From assembly GCA_964480565.1 (NCBI GenBank), contig CAYZSU010000001.1, forward strand, positions 1 to 64,000: 64,000 nucleotides of DNA, given 5' to 3'. A program made the translations under genes and the position numbers. Below, piece after piece: positions 1 through 7,763 of this stretch; positions within the stretch are counted from its first letter, which is position 1; each line of letters begins with the position of its first letter. The notes under the pieces were generated by a model that was not told where the DNA came from, searched no databases, and was given only the letters and a program-made list of their open reading frames with translations. This DNA comes from CAYZSU01 sp964480565 (GTDB lineage: Bacteria; UBA10199; 2-02-FULL-44-16; JAAZCA01).

Positions 1-67
1 TATAGTCATCTGATTGCTCCAGTGTTAGTTGTATAAGTGTTACTTCTTCTAACTCCTTTAGGACCAT
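1..67 (-). CDS. Possible N-terminal fragment of an unknown gene running off the left edge
   Basis: An open frame starts at an ATG (67-65, minus strand) and leaves the window after 22 codons. It begins MVLKELEEVTLIQLTLEQSD, which looks like an amphipathic helix. No clear ribosome-binding site precedes it. It is too short to identify and may be chance. Confidence 0.2.
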   Translation of the reverse strand, partial: MVLKELEEVTLIQLTLEQSDDY

Positions 68-103
68 TTACACAATCTATTTTACACTTCCGTCTTGGTG
101 TTA

Positions 104-205
104 CAAGGCTCCCGCAAATCCGCGGGCCGCGAGCGTACATGCGAGTACGTGAGGACCCACGGATGCAGCGGGAAACGCCGAAGATGGGTATTTTTCAACA
201 CTCCC
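104..205 (+). repeat. Copy 1 of the ~150-bp TIR element, left arm lost or diverged
   Basis: This shares the central hairpin (CGTACATGCGAGTACG), the CCCGC...GCGGG arms and the right end (CGCCGAAGATGGG, then a T-run and CAACACTCCC) with the complete copies at 3336-3485 and 63386-63533. The left terminal repeat is not recognisable upstream of 104, so this copy is truncated or decayed. Confidence 0.75.
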
Positions 206-241
206 ATTATTCATAAATAAGAAAGGGTGCCCTATGGATAG

Positions 242-391
242 GTGTACACTATAACACCTGTTGACTTGATATCATTTGCAACTGGGGCCTATCGTGGGTT
301 GTACCAAATTCCATTTCATTTAGGTGTAGCGGTATCGCTCGTATTGCAGGGCCTTAGTCCGCAATATGTGCTTGTTTCCATAGATGGATAG
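242..391 (+). CDS. Possible 49-residue ORF or gene remnant, unknown
   Basis: A GTG directly after an in-frame TAG opens a 49-codon frame with protein-like hydrophobic composition (it includes the segments DLISFATGAYRGLYQIPF and LGVAVSLVLQGLSP). It has no convincing Shine-Dalgarno site and no family I recognise. It could be the tail of a gene cut off by the adjacent repeat. Nothing else is evident between 206 and 442. Confidence 0.2.
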   Translation: MYTITPVDLISFATGAYRGLYQIPFHLGVAVSLVLQGLSPQYVLVSIDG

Positions 392-442
392 TATGACATG
401 ATTTGCTTGCAATATATTGCAATTGAAAATATAATATTTCAT

Positions 443-643
443 ATGGCAGCTATTACACATCGCATTGATGAAAAATTAAAGAAACGATTGGATACGTTCT
501 GTGAAGAGTATGGGCTAAAGGCTCAGGCTGTTGTGCAGGAGGCTATTGCACTGTGGCTTGAAAATGCAGAAGATATGGCATTGATTGATGAACGGCGTCA
601 GGGCCCATGGGTGGAATGGAATGATGCGAAAAAAGAATTATAA
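443..643 (+). CDS. Ribbon-helix-helix antitoxin of a RelE-type pair
   Basis: This 66-residue protein has the pattern of a ribbon-helix-helix DNA-binding antitoxin: THRIDEKLKKRLD strand and helix, then the second helix AQAVVQEAIALWLE. The acidic C-terminal tail (around WVEWNDAKKEL) is the part that usually wraps the toxin. An ATG 15 codons upstream (398) is in frame, but 443 gives the canonical N-terminus. It overlaps the next gene by 20 bp, the usual antitoxin-first arrangement. Such proteins neutralise their toxin and usually repress their own operon. The family assignment is from pattern only. Confidence 0.8.
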   Translation: MAAITHRIDEKLKKRLDTFCEEYGLKAQAVVQEAIALWLENAEDMALIDERRQGPWVEWNDAKKEL

Positions 644-908
644 AGTTATGCTTCACAAAGTTGCTATTAAGGAATTGTCACGCTTGCCAAAGCCAATCAA
701 AGATAAAGCATGTTCAATTATAGATGAACTCGCTTTTAATCCTGTTCCTCAGATTGCCTCAAAACTGCACGGTCGTTCCAATGCCTATCGGATTCGTATG
801 AATGATTATCGAATTGTTTATGAAGTTCATGTTACGGAAATTGTTGTCTACATTGTTGGAGTTGCTCATCGTAAAGACGTGTATCGACATGTATTACGCC
901 GATTGTAG
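624..908 (+). CDS. RelE/ParE-family toxin
   Basis: A 94-residue basic protein with the family hallmarks: an N-terminal helix (AIKELSRLPKPIKDKA), the LHGRSNAYRIRMNDYRIVYEV beta-hairpin region split around residues 49-69, and the end IVGVAHRKDVYR. RelE relatives cleave ribosome-bound mRNA, while ParE relatives hit gyrase. The Arg/Tyr-rich core and HRKDVYR end favour RelE. The start at 624 is chosen over 585 because the 585 start would add a segment with no family counterpart. It sits within the antitoxin's last codons, implying translational coupling. Confidence 0.82.
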   Translation: MRKKNYKVMLHKVAIKELSRLPKPIKDKACSIIDELAFNPVPQIASKLHGRSNAYRIRMNDYRIVYEVHVTEIVVYIVGVAHRKDVYRHVLRRL

Positions 909-1026
909 TTGATAATATATGCTTCATTTAATCATAAAATGACTCGTGTTTAAATGTAACAAAATAGTCTGATTTAGGCTACAGATTATCCACCAAATGC
1001 CGTTCTATTATAGTGATAGGGGCATT

Positions 1027-1314
1027 ATGGATAGCATTTCTCACATCCCATCATCTGTTCATGATATCAGTCGCAGCGCACGCGATGGCGGCGATAATTC
1101 CACCTTTTATGAGCTGGATGAAGAATCTCCTAAAAAGCATGCCAAATCAGAAGCCCCACATGATGATGTGGATATTGGGCACTTACCAGGCAATATGTCG
1201 GATTGTGGCTCGGTCAATATGGCGGCTATTTCACGTAAAATGCTGATGGATCGCCTCAATGACTTTGACCATCTCTTTGCTTCGCTTGTAGACCAGGTTC
1301 AAATGGGGCGGTAA
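1027..1314 (+). CDS. Small acidic protein of unknown function
   Basis: 95 residues, rich in Asp, Glu, His and Ser in the first 65, then a predicted helix (SRKMLMDRLNDFDHLFASLVDQVQ). The ATG at 1027 has AGGGGC seven bases upstream, so it is preferred over the upstream in-frame start at 997. There is no signal peptide and no recognised domain. It ends 3 bp from the convergent unknown gene at 1317-2558. Helix-rich C-terminus plus disordered N-terminus would fit a small partner or anti-factor, but that is speculation. Confidence 0.5.
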   Translation: MDSISHIPSSVHDISRSARDGGDNSTFYELDEESPKKHAKSEAPHDDVDIGHLPGNMSDCGSVNMAAISRKMLMDRLNDFDHLFASLVDQVQMGR

Positions 1315-1316
1315 GT

Positions 1317-2558
1317 TTAGGATGATGCTTCTTTCCACATACTTCTCTGTTCTTCACTGATTGTTGTGACTAATTGATGTTCTGCTAGCTGCTCATCTAA
1401 ATTAAAACAATTATTTTTAATAGCATGCTCAATTTCATGCATATGTATGAAAATCGATAGTGCGTGAATAATGGTGGATCTGTTGTTGTTTGGCAGTATG
1501 CGATGAAGACTTACCCTTTCTAATATTGTTTGAGGTGGGTCTATCGCCTCAATTAAGGATATTATTTTCGCCTTTGCTGGATTGGAATTGTCTATGTGTG
1601 TATTTATCCAATGACGGATGCTCATTGGCTGGGCCAGGTTTTGATTGAATGCTTGTGTCATAGGGTGAGGCACCTGTTCAAATAATGAAAAATCAATCGA
1701 TTCATTGATTATATGCTGGCAAATAGATTCTGTGGATTCATACCCTGTCACGAGGTTATCAATACGCTGACATAATGTAGCTGCTTGTGGATATAGCAGG
1801 TTCGAAATCCAAGTTGCTTCATAGGCAGGCCACTTATTCATTAATGTTTTATATACTTTGGGTGTAATCATATCTGGATGAGCGAGCAGTATATCAATAA
1901 TATGAGGTGCACTGCTGGGGTATAATGAAAAACTTTTGGTTAACACGATTGCGATAAATACATCGAATACCTCTTTAATGCGGATATACGGTATTAGATG
2001 AGAGAGTACATTAATACGATCAGCTGGCGGGCATGTGAATGATTGTTTTAAGATAGCATGTCGACTGTCAGAATATTGTATAAGTGCAGGTAGCAGTGTA
2101 TGTTCTACGATATATGTCAGATTGAGTGGATAGACTGGAATGTATTTATGGATAAAGGCGGTTCGTATTGCATTATGCTGTAATATATTAGGATTAGATA
2201 TAATGTATTGCTCAAAATGAGCTATAAATTCGTTAGTTGGTCTATTATTTAATCGTGCAGCAAGCTCATCAAATGAAAAATTATTCAAAGAGGTGGCTTC
2301 AGATTCAGCATTATTGGTATTCTGAAATAGATTTATATGTTTGGTCGCGGGTGTATCAAATAACTCATATGGATTATTTTGATATTTATCAAATTGTGAG
2401 AGTGCATCATGCGTCCGCCTAAGATAATCCTTTGTTTGGCGGGGATGCAGTATTCTACTTTTTGTTAAATTCGGATGTTTTGTGAGTGGAAACATACTAT
2501 TAGGCAGTGCGGATGTGCTAAAGTTAGATGGTGGGGCTATTGGCTTAATTTTGAACAT
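1317..2558 (-). CDS. 413-residue helical protein of unknown function
   Basis: The first ~90 residues are low-complexity (Pro, Ser, Thr, Asn), and the rest looks almost entirely alpha-helical, with Ile/His/Leu-rich helices and no membrane segment or signal peptide. Segments such as DELAARLNNRPTNEFIAHFE suggest helical repeats. I do not recognise a family. The start ATG (2558) is preceded by GGAAGG. It is convergent with the 95-residue gene and flanked on its 5' side by a short TIR element (2581-2683), whose insertion may have affected its promoter. Confidence 0.6.
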   Translation of the reverse strand: MFKIKPIAPPSNFSTSALPNSMFPLTKHPNLTKSRILHPRQTKDYLRRTHDALSQFDKYQNNPYELFDTPATKHINLFQNTNNAESEATSLNNFSFDELAARLNNRPTNEFIAHFEQYIISNPNILQHNAIRTAFIHKYIPVYPLNLTYIVEHTLLPALIQYSDSRHAILKQSFTCPPADRINVLSHLIPYIRIKEVFDVFIAIVLTKSFSLYPSSAPHIIDILLAHPDMITPKVYKTLMNKWPAYEATWISNLLYPQAATLCQRIDNLVTGYESTESICQHIINESIDFSLFEQVPHPMTQAFNQNLAQPMSIRHWINTHIDNSNPAKAKIISLIEAIDPPQTILERVSLHRILPNNNRSTIIHALSIFIHMHEIEHAIKNNCFNLDEQLAEHQLVTTISEEQRSMWKEASS

Positions 2559-2580
2559 ATAACCTTCCTATCACTAATTA

Positions 2581-2683
2581 TACCAATTACGTAAATAAAT
2601 CGTTGGTCAATTAAGAGCCTAAGCCATTAATTTATATACTAAATTCCTTTATAAAAACCCACGTTTATTTTACGTAATTGGTA
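2581..2683. mobile_element. 103-bp MITE-like element, TACCAATTACGTAAA family
   Basis: The ends are an inverted repeat: TACCAATTACGTAAA at 2581-2595 is matched perfectly by the complement of 2669-2683, with partial pairing further in. TTA lies immediately outside both ends (2578-2580 and 2684-2686), consistent with a 3-bp target duplication. It has no coding capacity. It is unrelated to the 150-bp element family elsewhere in the window. Confidence 0.65.
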
Positions 2684-2749
2684 TTACCTAATTATTGTCA
2701 TCTGTACTATACTTATCGCACATTTGACAAAAAAGTTGCTAAGAATATG

Positions 2750-2775
2750 AAAAAAAGTGCCAATTGGTTTGGCAC
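2750..2775 (-). terminator. Rho-independent terminator after pdxT
   Basis: Read on the minus strand, GTGCCAA, a 5-nt loop and TTGGCAC form a 7-bp stem followed by seven T residues. It lies 15 bp past the pdxT stop, so it closes the pdxS-pdxT operon. Confidence 0.8.
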
Positions 2776-2790
2776 ATAGCAATGCTCAAT

Positions 2791-3505
2791 TCACTTCATA
2801 TTCAAAAAATAATCATGAATAATCGGAGGGACTGTATATTCAGGGTGAAATGTGCTCAATAATATATTATTATTTTGAATTAAAACAGGAGATGATTGAT
2901 GCATGGCAAGCAGTGAACAACTTTCATCGTTATAGGCAATAATTCGTGGCGCACGAATAAATACACCTGTAATATATTTCTGATAGGGTTTAATCAAAAT
3001 GGTTTTTTCAAATGAATGGATTTGAGATCCATAGGCATTTCGTTCTATTGTTACATCAATGAGCTTAAGAGAGTGTGCGAACTGATCTGAAATAATATGA
3101 TTGGCAAGTAAAATAGCACCTGCGCAGGTTCCAAAAATTTTCAGCTTATTCATTGCAATGTATTGCTGAATCCCACATAAACTGACCAATAACTGTACTT
3201 TCACCACCAGGAATAATTAAATGAGTAATATCGTGAACTTGCTGTTCATATCGTATATCAACAACTTTCACTCCCAGGTGAACAAGGGCTTGTTGATGCT
3301 CTTTAATATTTCCTTGAAAAGCAAGTATACCACATGGGACTGTTGAAAAATAGCAATTTTGGGGATTGTTCAAAAATGTTCAGATTCAAGGCAGACAGCA
3401 AATTCAATGAGGGCGCATACATAAGAGTATGTAGCCGATTTGGATTTGCTGGACAACGCCGAAGATGGGCGTTTTTCAACAGCCCCCACATTGAATATCA
3501 CTCAT
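2791..3505 (-). pseudogene. pdxT: PdxT (PLP synthase glutaminase subunit), interrupted by an element and frameshifted
   Basis: PdxT hydrolyses glutamine and channels ammonia to PdxS for pyridoxal 5'-phosphate synthesis. The family signatures are present: CGILAFQG at the N-terminus, GGESTVIGQ, the nucleophile motif FGTCAGAILLA and the HPEYT histidine region. Two lesions break it. A 150-bp element sits after codon 6: the original ATG (3505-3503) overlaps the pdxS stop, and without the element the frame reads MSDIQCGILAFQG. A second, -1-type frameshift lies near 3173-3190, consistent with loss of one T from a T-run (minus strand). An ATG inside the element (3373) could start a chimeric N-terminus, but the frameshift would still truncate it. 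Confidence 0.85.
3336..3485 (+). mobile_element. Complete 150-bp TIR element inserted in pdxT (copy 2)
   Basis: The element starts GGGACTGTTGAAAAA and ends TTTTTCAACAGCCC, an inverted repeat. It is flanked by the 6-bp direct repeat CCACAT (3330-3335 and 3486-3491), a target-site duplication. It is non-coding, with internal complementary arms. Removing the element and one repeat rejoins pdxT in frame with a start overlapping pdxS, which shows the insertion post-dates the intact operon. Confidence 0.9.
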
Positions 3506-4363
3506 CTCGTTGTGCCATCTTTATGGCTAGGTCGCTTATCTCGCTGCCCTTCATTGCATGGCCTAAATCTTCAGAAACAGTTGCTATTTTTTCAAAATCT
3601 TGAAAATAAGTGACAGCCTGCACAATTGCTTGCGCTGTTTTTTCTGGATTTTCTGATCCAACAAATACACCATCGCTTCCAAAATGCATCATAAGTGCAG
3701 CATCTGCAGGTGTTGCAATGCCACCTGCTGCAAAGTTTACCACTGGCAGGCATTTGTTTTCAGACACATACTTCAATAACTCCAATGAAACACCCAGTTC
3801 CTTGGTATATGCGATTAACTCTTCATATTGCAAAACACTGGCTTTTTGAATTTGTGCTTGAATATTGCGCTGATGCGTAACGGCTTCAACGACATTTCCT
3901 GTTCCAGCTTCACCTTTGGTTCGGGTCATACTTGCCCCCTCTGCAATTCTGCGAAGAGCTTCACCTAGGTCACGACAACCACAAACAAATGGAATAGAAA
4001 ATTCGGTTTTATTGATATGATAAACATTATCAGCGGGCGTTAATACTTCCGACTCATCAATAAAATCAATTTCTAGCGCTTCCAAAATACGCGCCTCTAC
4101 AAAGTGGCCAATGCGCACTTTTGCCATTACAGGGATAGAAACAGATTGTTTAATTTTTTTATCAGTTTTGGATCGCTCATACGAGCAACGCCACCTTCAG
4201 CCCTTGTTTTAGAGGGAATTCGCTCAAGCGCCATTACTGCGCATGCTCTGGATTTTTCAGCAATTTCTGCTTGCTCTGGTGTGGATACATCCATAATAAC
4301 GCCACCCTTTAACATCTGGGCAAGTCGAATACCTTGACTATTTATTTTTGAATTATTGTTCAT
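3498..4363 (-). pseudogene. pdxS: PdxS (PLP synthase) with one frameshift
   Basis: PdxS builds pyridoxal 5'-phosphate from ribose 5-phosphate, glyceraldehyde 3-phosphate and ammonia supplied by PdxT. Family blocks are well kept: MLKGGVIMDVSTPEQAEIAE, MALERIPSKTRAEGGVARM, ARIGHFVEARILEAL-like, RTKGEAGTGNVVEAV and NFAAGGIATPADAALMM. The frame breaks once, in a run of seven T at 4154-4160 (A on the coding strand). Adding one A gives a continuous reading through IKKIKQSVSIPVMAKVRIGHF-type sequence split around residue 75. It may be a real lesion or a homopolymer sequencing error. The start at 4363 follows GGAG. The gene is otherwise full length. Confidence 0.85.
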
Positions 4364-4446
4364 AGGACTCCATATTTATCCGCCATAGTTGCAAGTTTAT
4401 AAGGTCATGCGACCCGCCCTGTAAAACCATGAAAGACATCAAATCA

Positions 4447-4794
4447 TCAACAATACGATTCTAGAAGGGTGAGCACTTCTAGAGTAACATCGGGATGATG
4501 ATGACGTTGTCTTGCAGAATCGATGATAGCTTGTCGTATATCTAGGTACTGTGAGAGAACTATTGGAATGCTACTTGATAGTCTTTTCACTAGATCCTTA
4601 ATTCCATGCATCTACCATTTAATCCGCGCGATGTTGTGTATAGGGTGGGGAGGGTAGTAAATTTTCTATTACCAGCATCTTTTTGAGTTGGTATATCCCT
4701 CAATGTTGGTGGAGATGAATGCCATGACAGCGTGTTTAGCGTGGTTGTATGTTTTTGGGTTTAGTGTTGGGCCTGCTAATTTGATTGTACTCAT
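4447..4794 (-). pseudogene. Small frameshifted gene of unknown function
   Basis: An ATG at 4794 has a strong AGGAG six bases upstream and opens MSTIKLAGPTLNPKTY, but the frame stops after 41 codons. Protein-like sequence continues in other frames: KKMLVIENLLPSPPYTQHRAD, then MHGIKDLVKRLSSSIPIVLS to a stop at 4447. Two shifts at short A-runs (around 4680 and 4624) would join them into about 115 residues. I do not recognise the product. The good ribosome site and protein-like composition argue against chance. No other feature is visible between 4364 and 4986 except the repeat fragment at 4823-4870. Confidence 0.4.
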
Positions 4795-4822
4795 ACTATT
4801 CTCCTATCACTTATTATCTCAC

Positions 4823-4870
4823 GGGGCTGCCCACAAACGCCCATCTTCGGCGTTATCCAGCAAATTCAAT
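4823..4870 (-). repeat. Fragment of the 150-bp element, reverse orientation (copy 3)
   Basis: The reverse complement matches the right end of the complete copies: GGATAACGCCGAAGATGGGC, then GTTTG and GGCAGCCCC. The central hairpin and left end are missing. Confidence 0.7.
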
Positions 4871-4986
4871 TTAATTGCATAATTGTATGTAACTGAATTT
4901 TTTAATTATTTTCAATTAAGCCTATTCAATCACGATCATACTGATCATTGTCAATAAAGCTGCCTGTTACATGTTGGCAAGATTTA

Positions 4987-5004
4987 CCTAGTGATGACTA
5001 GGCA
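4987..5004 (+). promoter_or_regulatory. Candidate activator-binding site upstream of flgB
   Basis: CCTAGTGATGACTAGGCA is an inverted repeat (CCTAG, 6 bp, CTAGG) followed by CA. The same pattern, CCTAG-N6-CTAGGCA, occurs at 16408-16425 before fliM. In both cases exactly 60 bp separate it from the sigma-54 -24 element. Position about -95 is typical for enhancer sites of NtrC/FlrC-type activators. The regulator at 31546-32916 is the natural candidate to bind it. Confidence 0.65.
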
Positions 5005-5064
5005 TTTTTGTGTGTTTTAATAGGGTTGAGCATGTAACTAGTTGAAAAATAACGACTTTGCAAG

Positions 5065-5080
5065 TGGCATCTATATTGCA
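5065..5080 (+). promoter_or_regulatory. Sigma-54 promoter of the flgB operon
   Basis: TGGCATCTATATTGCA matches the TGGCA-N6-TTGCA sigma-54 consensus with correct GG/GC spacing. The transcript should start near 5090, just before the GAGGTG ribosome site and the flgB start at 5103. This rules out the upstream in-frame TTG (5058) as the start codon. Confidence 0.85.
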
Positions 5081-5102
5081 TCAACCATGGGTTGAGGTGC
5101 AT

Positions 5103-5456
5103 ATGAGTTCAACAGATATTGTATCATTGTTAGGAAAATTTATTGGTACACGTGCCATGCGCAATAATGTAATTGCATCCAATATTGCGAATGTGGACAC
5201 ACCTGAGTTTAAATCGCGAGACATACAATTTAAAGCGGAATTAAAAGGCGTGGTAGATGATCAGTCCTCAAAGGAATGGTCATTTAAGCCAAAAGAATCC
5301 CGTAATATGGTCAGTATGCGTGAAGATGGAAATTCAGTAAATATGGAAATTGAGATGGCCAAGTTAGTTGGGAATTCAGCGGAATATATGGCGGCCACAA
5401 AATTATTAGCTAGGCGTATTGCAATGATGAAATATGCCATTACAGGGGGGGGATGA
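5103..5456 (+). CDS. flgB: Flagellar proximal rod protein FlgB
   Basis: 117 residues, normal for FlgB, a component of the proximal rod in the periplasm. The conserved rod-protein motif NVIASNIANVDTPEFKSRDI (residues 22-41) and the C-terminal heptad helix (AEYMAATKLLARRIAMMKYAI) are present. It is first in the operon driven by the sigma-54 promoter at 5065. It has no signal peptide, as expected for a type III export substrate. The start is set by GAGGTG and the promoter position. Confidence 0.95.
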   Translation: MSSTDIVSLLGKFIGTRAMRNNVIASNIANVDTPEFKSRDIQFKAELKGVVDDQSSKEWSFKPKESRNMVSMREDGNSVNMEIEMAKLVGNSAEYMAATKLLARRIAMMKYAITGGG

Positions 5457-5458
5457 GC

Positions 5459-5899
5459 ATGTCTTTCTTAAATGCATTGGAAATTAGTGCTGCAGGGATG
5501 ATGAGTGAGCGTTTGCGTTTGGATATTTCCGCATCGAATTTAGCCAATGTTGATTCTACGCGTACACCGGAGGGCGGTCCCTATCGTAAAAAAATACCTG
5601 TATTGGAGTCTGTGCCGCTTAGCTTTGATACTGCCCTTGAAAAGCAAATGCTTGGTGGCTCTAAATTGCATACAGTGCGAGTGGCAGGTGTTGTTGAAAG
5701 CCAGGATCCTTTTGATTTTGAGTTTAATCCAAGTCATCCAGATGCGAATGAGGAAGGGTATGTGGCTAGGCCGAATATCAGTGTGGTCGAAGAAATGGTT
5801 AATATGATGAAGGCGTCTCGTGCGTATGAGGCGAATATAACAGCGCTTAATACGTCAAAGGGATTGTTGCTGCGTACATTAGATATTGGGAGTATGTGA
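5459..5899 (+). CDS. flgC: Flagellar proximal rod protein FlgC
   Basis: FlgC is the second proximal rod subunit, exported through the flagellar type III apparatus. It has ALEISAAGMMSERLRLDISA with SNLANVDST at the N-terminus and the usual C-terminal ANITALNTSKGLLLRTLDIG. The ATG at 5459 has the G-run at the right distance and gives the canonical MSFLNALEIS; the ATG at 5453, overlapping the flgB stop, is an alternative. It is 146 residues, typical length. Confidence 0.95.
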   Translation: MSFLNALEISAAGMMSERLRLDISASNLANVDSTRTPEGGPYRKKIPVLESVPLSFDTALEKQMLGGSKLHTVRVAGVVESQDPFDFEFNPSHPDANEEGYVARPNISVVEEMVNMMKASRAYEANITALNTSKGLLLRTLDIGSM

Positions 5900-6198
5900 T
5901 GACAACAATTAATGATCTAAAACAAACTATTCGCATGACGCCGGATCGTTCAGCAACGATGCAGCCGAAGAAGGAAGAACCCGGCTTTGTTGACACCTTG
6001 ATGAAGGGAATTAATGAAGCGGATAAAAATATTCAAAAGGCAGATCAAGCGATAGAGAATTTTGCAACAGGTGGCAAGGTGAGTATTCCTGAGGCAATAA
6101 TTGCATTGGAGCAGGCGGATATTTCATTCAAATTTATTACACAGGTAAGAAATAAAGCCTTGGAAGCGTATCACGAAATTATGCGTTTGCCTGTATAA
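5899..6198 (+). CDS. fliE: Flagellar hook-basal body protein FliE
   Basis: 99 residues. FliE links the MS-ring to the rod and is the first export substrate. The C-terminal half carries the family pattern: SIPEAIIALEQADISFKFITQVRNKALEAYHEIM region, residues ~62-97. The N-terminal part is short and polar. The ATG overlaps the flgC stop (TGATG), so translation is coupled. Its place between flgC and fliF is the standard order. Confidence 0.93.
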   Translation: MTTINDLKQTIRMTPDRSATMQPKKEEPGFVDTLMKGINEADKNIQKADQAIENFATGGKVSIPEAIIALEQADISFKFITQVRNKALEAYHEIMRLPV

Positions 6199-6218
6199 CA
6201 TTATAAAAGGGGTCTATT

Positions 6219-7754
6219 GTGGGTGATTTTTTATCACAGATTAAAAATACAATTAATGGCTTATCCGCTGTTCGGAAAATATCCATGATTGCAGTGATTG
6301 TTATTGCACTCGGTGCTGTGGTTTATTTGCTGCATTTATCCAATAAAACAGGGTATTCACCACTTTTTACAAATCTAAACTCCGATGATATTGGCGCGAT
6401 TGTTACGCAGCTCGATAAACAAAATGTTCCTTATACCATTGATGCTGATCGAAAGTTAGTGCTTGTACCTTCAACACAAGTACTTGATTTACGCATGAAG
6501 TTGGCAGGCATGGGATTGCCCCGATACGGTGGTGTGGGTTTTGAGTTATTTGACAATGCGGGTTTTGGAATGAGTGAGTTTCAGCAAAAACTAAACTATC
6601 AGCGCGCATTGCAGGGTGAGCTATCACGTACAATATCTGGAATATCGGAAGTGGAAGAAGCGCGTGTGCATTTGGTCCTTCCTGAAAAATCTGTTTTTTC
6701 AGAAAGTCAGGAAGAGCCACGGGCATCCATTATTCTTAAATTGGGTAATGGTAGTATGGGGCGCTCACAAGTAGCATCCATTATTCACTTGGTATCCAGC
6801 GCAGTGGAAGGATTGGATCCGCAACAGATAACAGTTGTGGATACCAGAGGGCATTTATTATCTGCAGCCGGCGGTGAGGAGACTGCGGGGTCTGGGCGGA
6901 TTTTTGAACAGAAAAAACGAATTGAAAAAGCATTGGAAACTCAGGTAGTAAGCCTGTTGGAGCCTATTATTGGTTTGGGAAAGGTAGTGGCTAAAACTAC
7001 GGCAGAAATTGATTTTTCACGTTTAGAAGAAATGATTCAAAAAGTAGATCCCAATGAAACAGTCGTGCTTTCAGAAAGCAGTACAAAGAGTAGCTCCTCA
7101 GGTTCCACTGCATCAGCAGGTGGTGCTGCAGGTGCATCAGCTAATTTACCAGGGGGTGCAGGCGGTAGCTCAGGTGCAAGTGGATCGAGCGCAGATGAAA
7201 GCACTACATCTACAAAATATGATGTGACCCGCATTACGCGAAAGCAAATAATTCCAAGTGGTGCTATTAAAAAGATTTCAATGGCAGTGGTTGTGGATGG
7301 TGTATATCAGGATCAAGAAGGTGAAATGGTATATGTCGCTCGTAGTGTGGATGATTTAGGAAAATATGAATCAATGGTAAAAAGTGCAATTGGATTCAAC
7401 ACTGAACGAGGTGATGTATTAAGTATTAATAGCATGCAATTTGTTGATTTAAATAAAATGTTTAAAGATGAAAGTATGTTTGCTCAAAGAGATCAATATA
7501 GTTTTATTATTTCAATTGTTGTGAATGTATTGATTGTCATTGTGGCATTGGCATTATTCTTATTCGTGATTCGTCCATTAATTAAAGCCTGGCGTGAAAA
7601 AAATGATGCAGTGGAAGGCGCAGATAGTGCTGTCTTTATGCCAGGGATGCAGGCATTGCCTGATCCAGATCAAATGAGAAGTGAGATTGCTCGGCTTGTC
7701 AGTGCAAACCCACAACAAACAGCAACTGTGATCAGGCAGTGGATGCAGCAATAG
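6219..7754 (+). CDS. fliF: Flagellar MS-ring protein FliF
   Basis: FliF forms the MS-ring in the inner membrane. It has a transmembrane helix near residues 19-41, ring-building domains with YSPLFTNLNSDDIGAIV and LNYQRALQGELSRTI, a Ser/Gly/Ala linker (~288-327), a second transmembrane helix (~427-449), and the FliG-binding tail ending TATVIRQWMQQ. At 511 residues it is slightly shorter than many. It uses a GTG start after AAAGGGG. The Gly/Ser linker is unusually long and pure. Confidence 0.96.
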   Translation: MGDFLSQIKNTINGLSAVRKISMIAVIVIALGAVVYLLHLSNKTGYSPLFTNLNSDDIGAIVTQLDKQNVPYTIDADRKLVLVPSTQVLDLRMKLAGMGLPRYGGVGFELFDNAGFGMSEFQQKLNYQRALQGELSRTISGISEVEEARVHLVLPEKSVFSESQEEPRASIILKLGNGSMGRSQVASIIHLVSSAVEGLDPQQITVVDTRGHLLSAAGGEETAGSGRIFEQKKRIEKALETQVVSLLEPIIGLGKVVAKTTAEIDFSRLEEMIQKVDPNETVVLSESSTKSSSSGSTASAGGAAGASANLPGGAGGSSGASGSSADESTTSTKYDVTRITRKQIIPSGAIKKISMAVVVDGVYQDQEGEMVYVARSVDDLGKYESMVKSAIGFNTERGDVLSINSMQFVDLNKMFKDESMFAQRDQYSFIISIVVNVLIVIVALALFLFVIRPLIKAWREKNDAVEGADSAVFMPGMQALPDPDQMRSEIARLVSANPQQTATVIRQWMQQ

Positions 7755-7763
7755 GAATAAATT

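Noticed and set aside
3334..3603. Plus-strand ORF across pdxT/pdxS
   Set aside because: It is translated from the inserted element and the antisense of pdxS.
4688..4882. 64-codon plus-strand ORF
   Set aside because: It is antisense to the better-supported frameshifted gene at 4447-4794, which has a strong ribosome site, and it runs into a repeat fragment.
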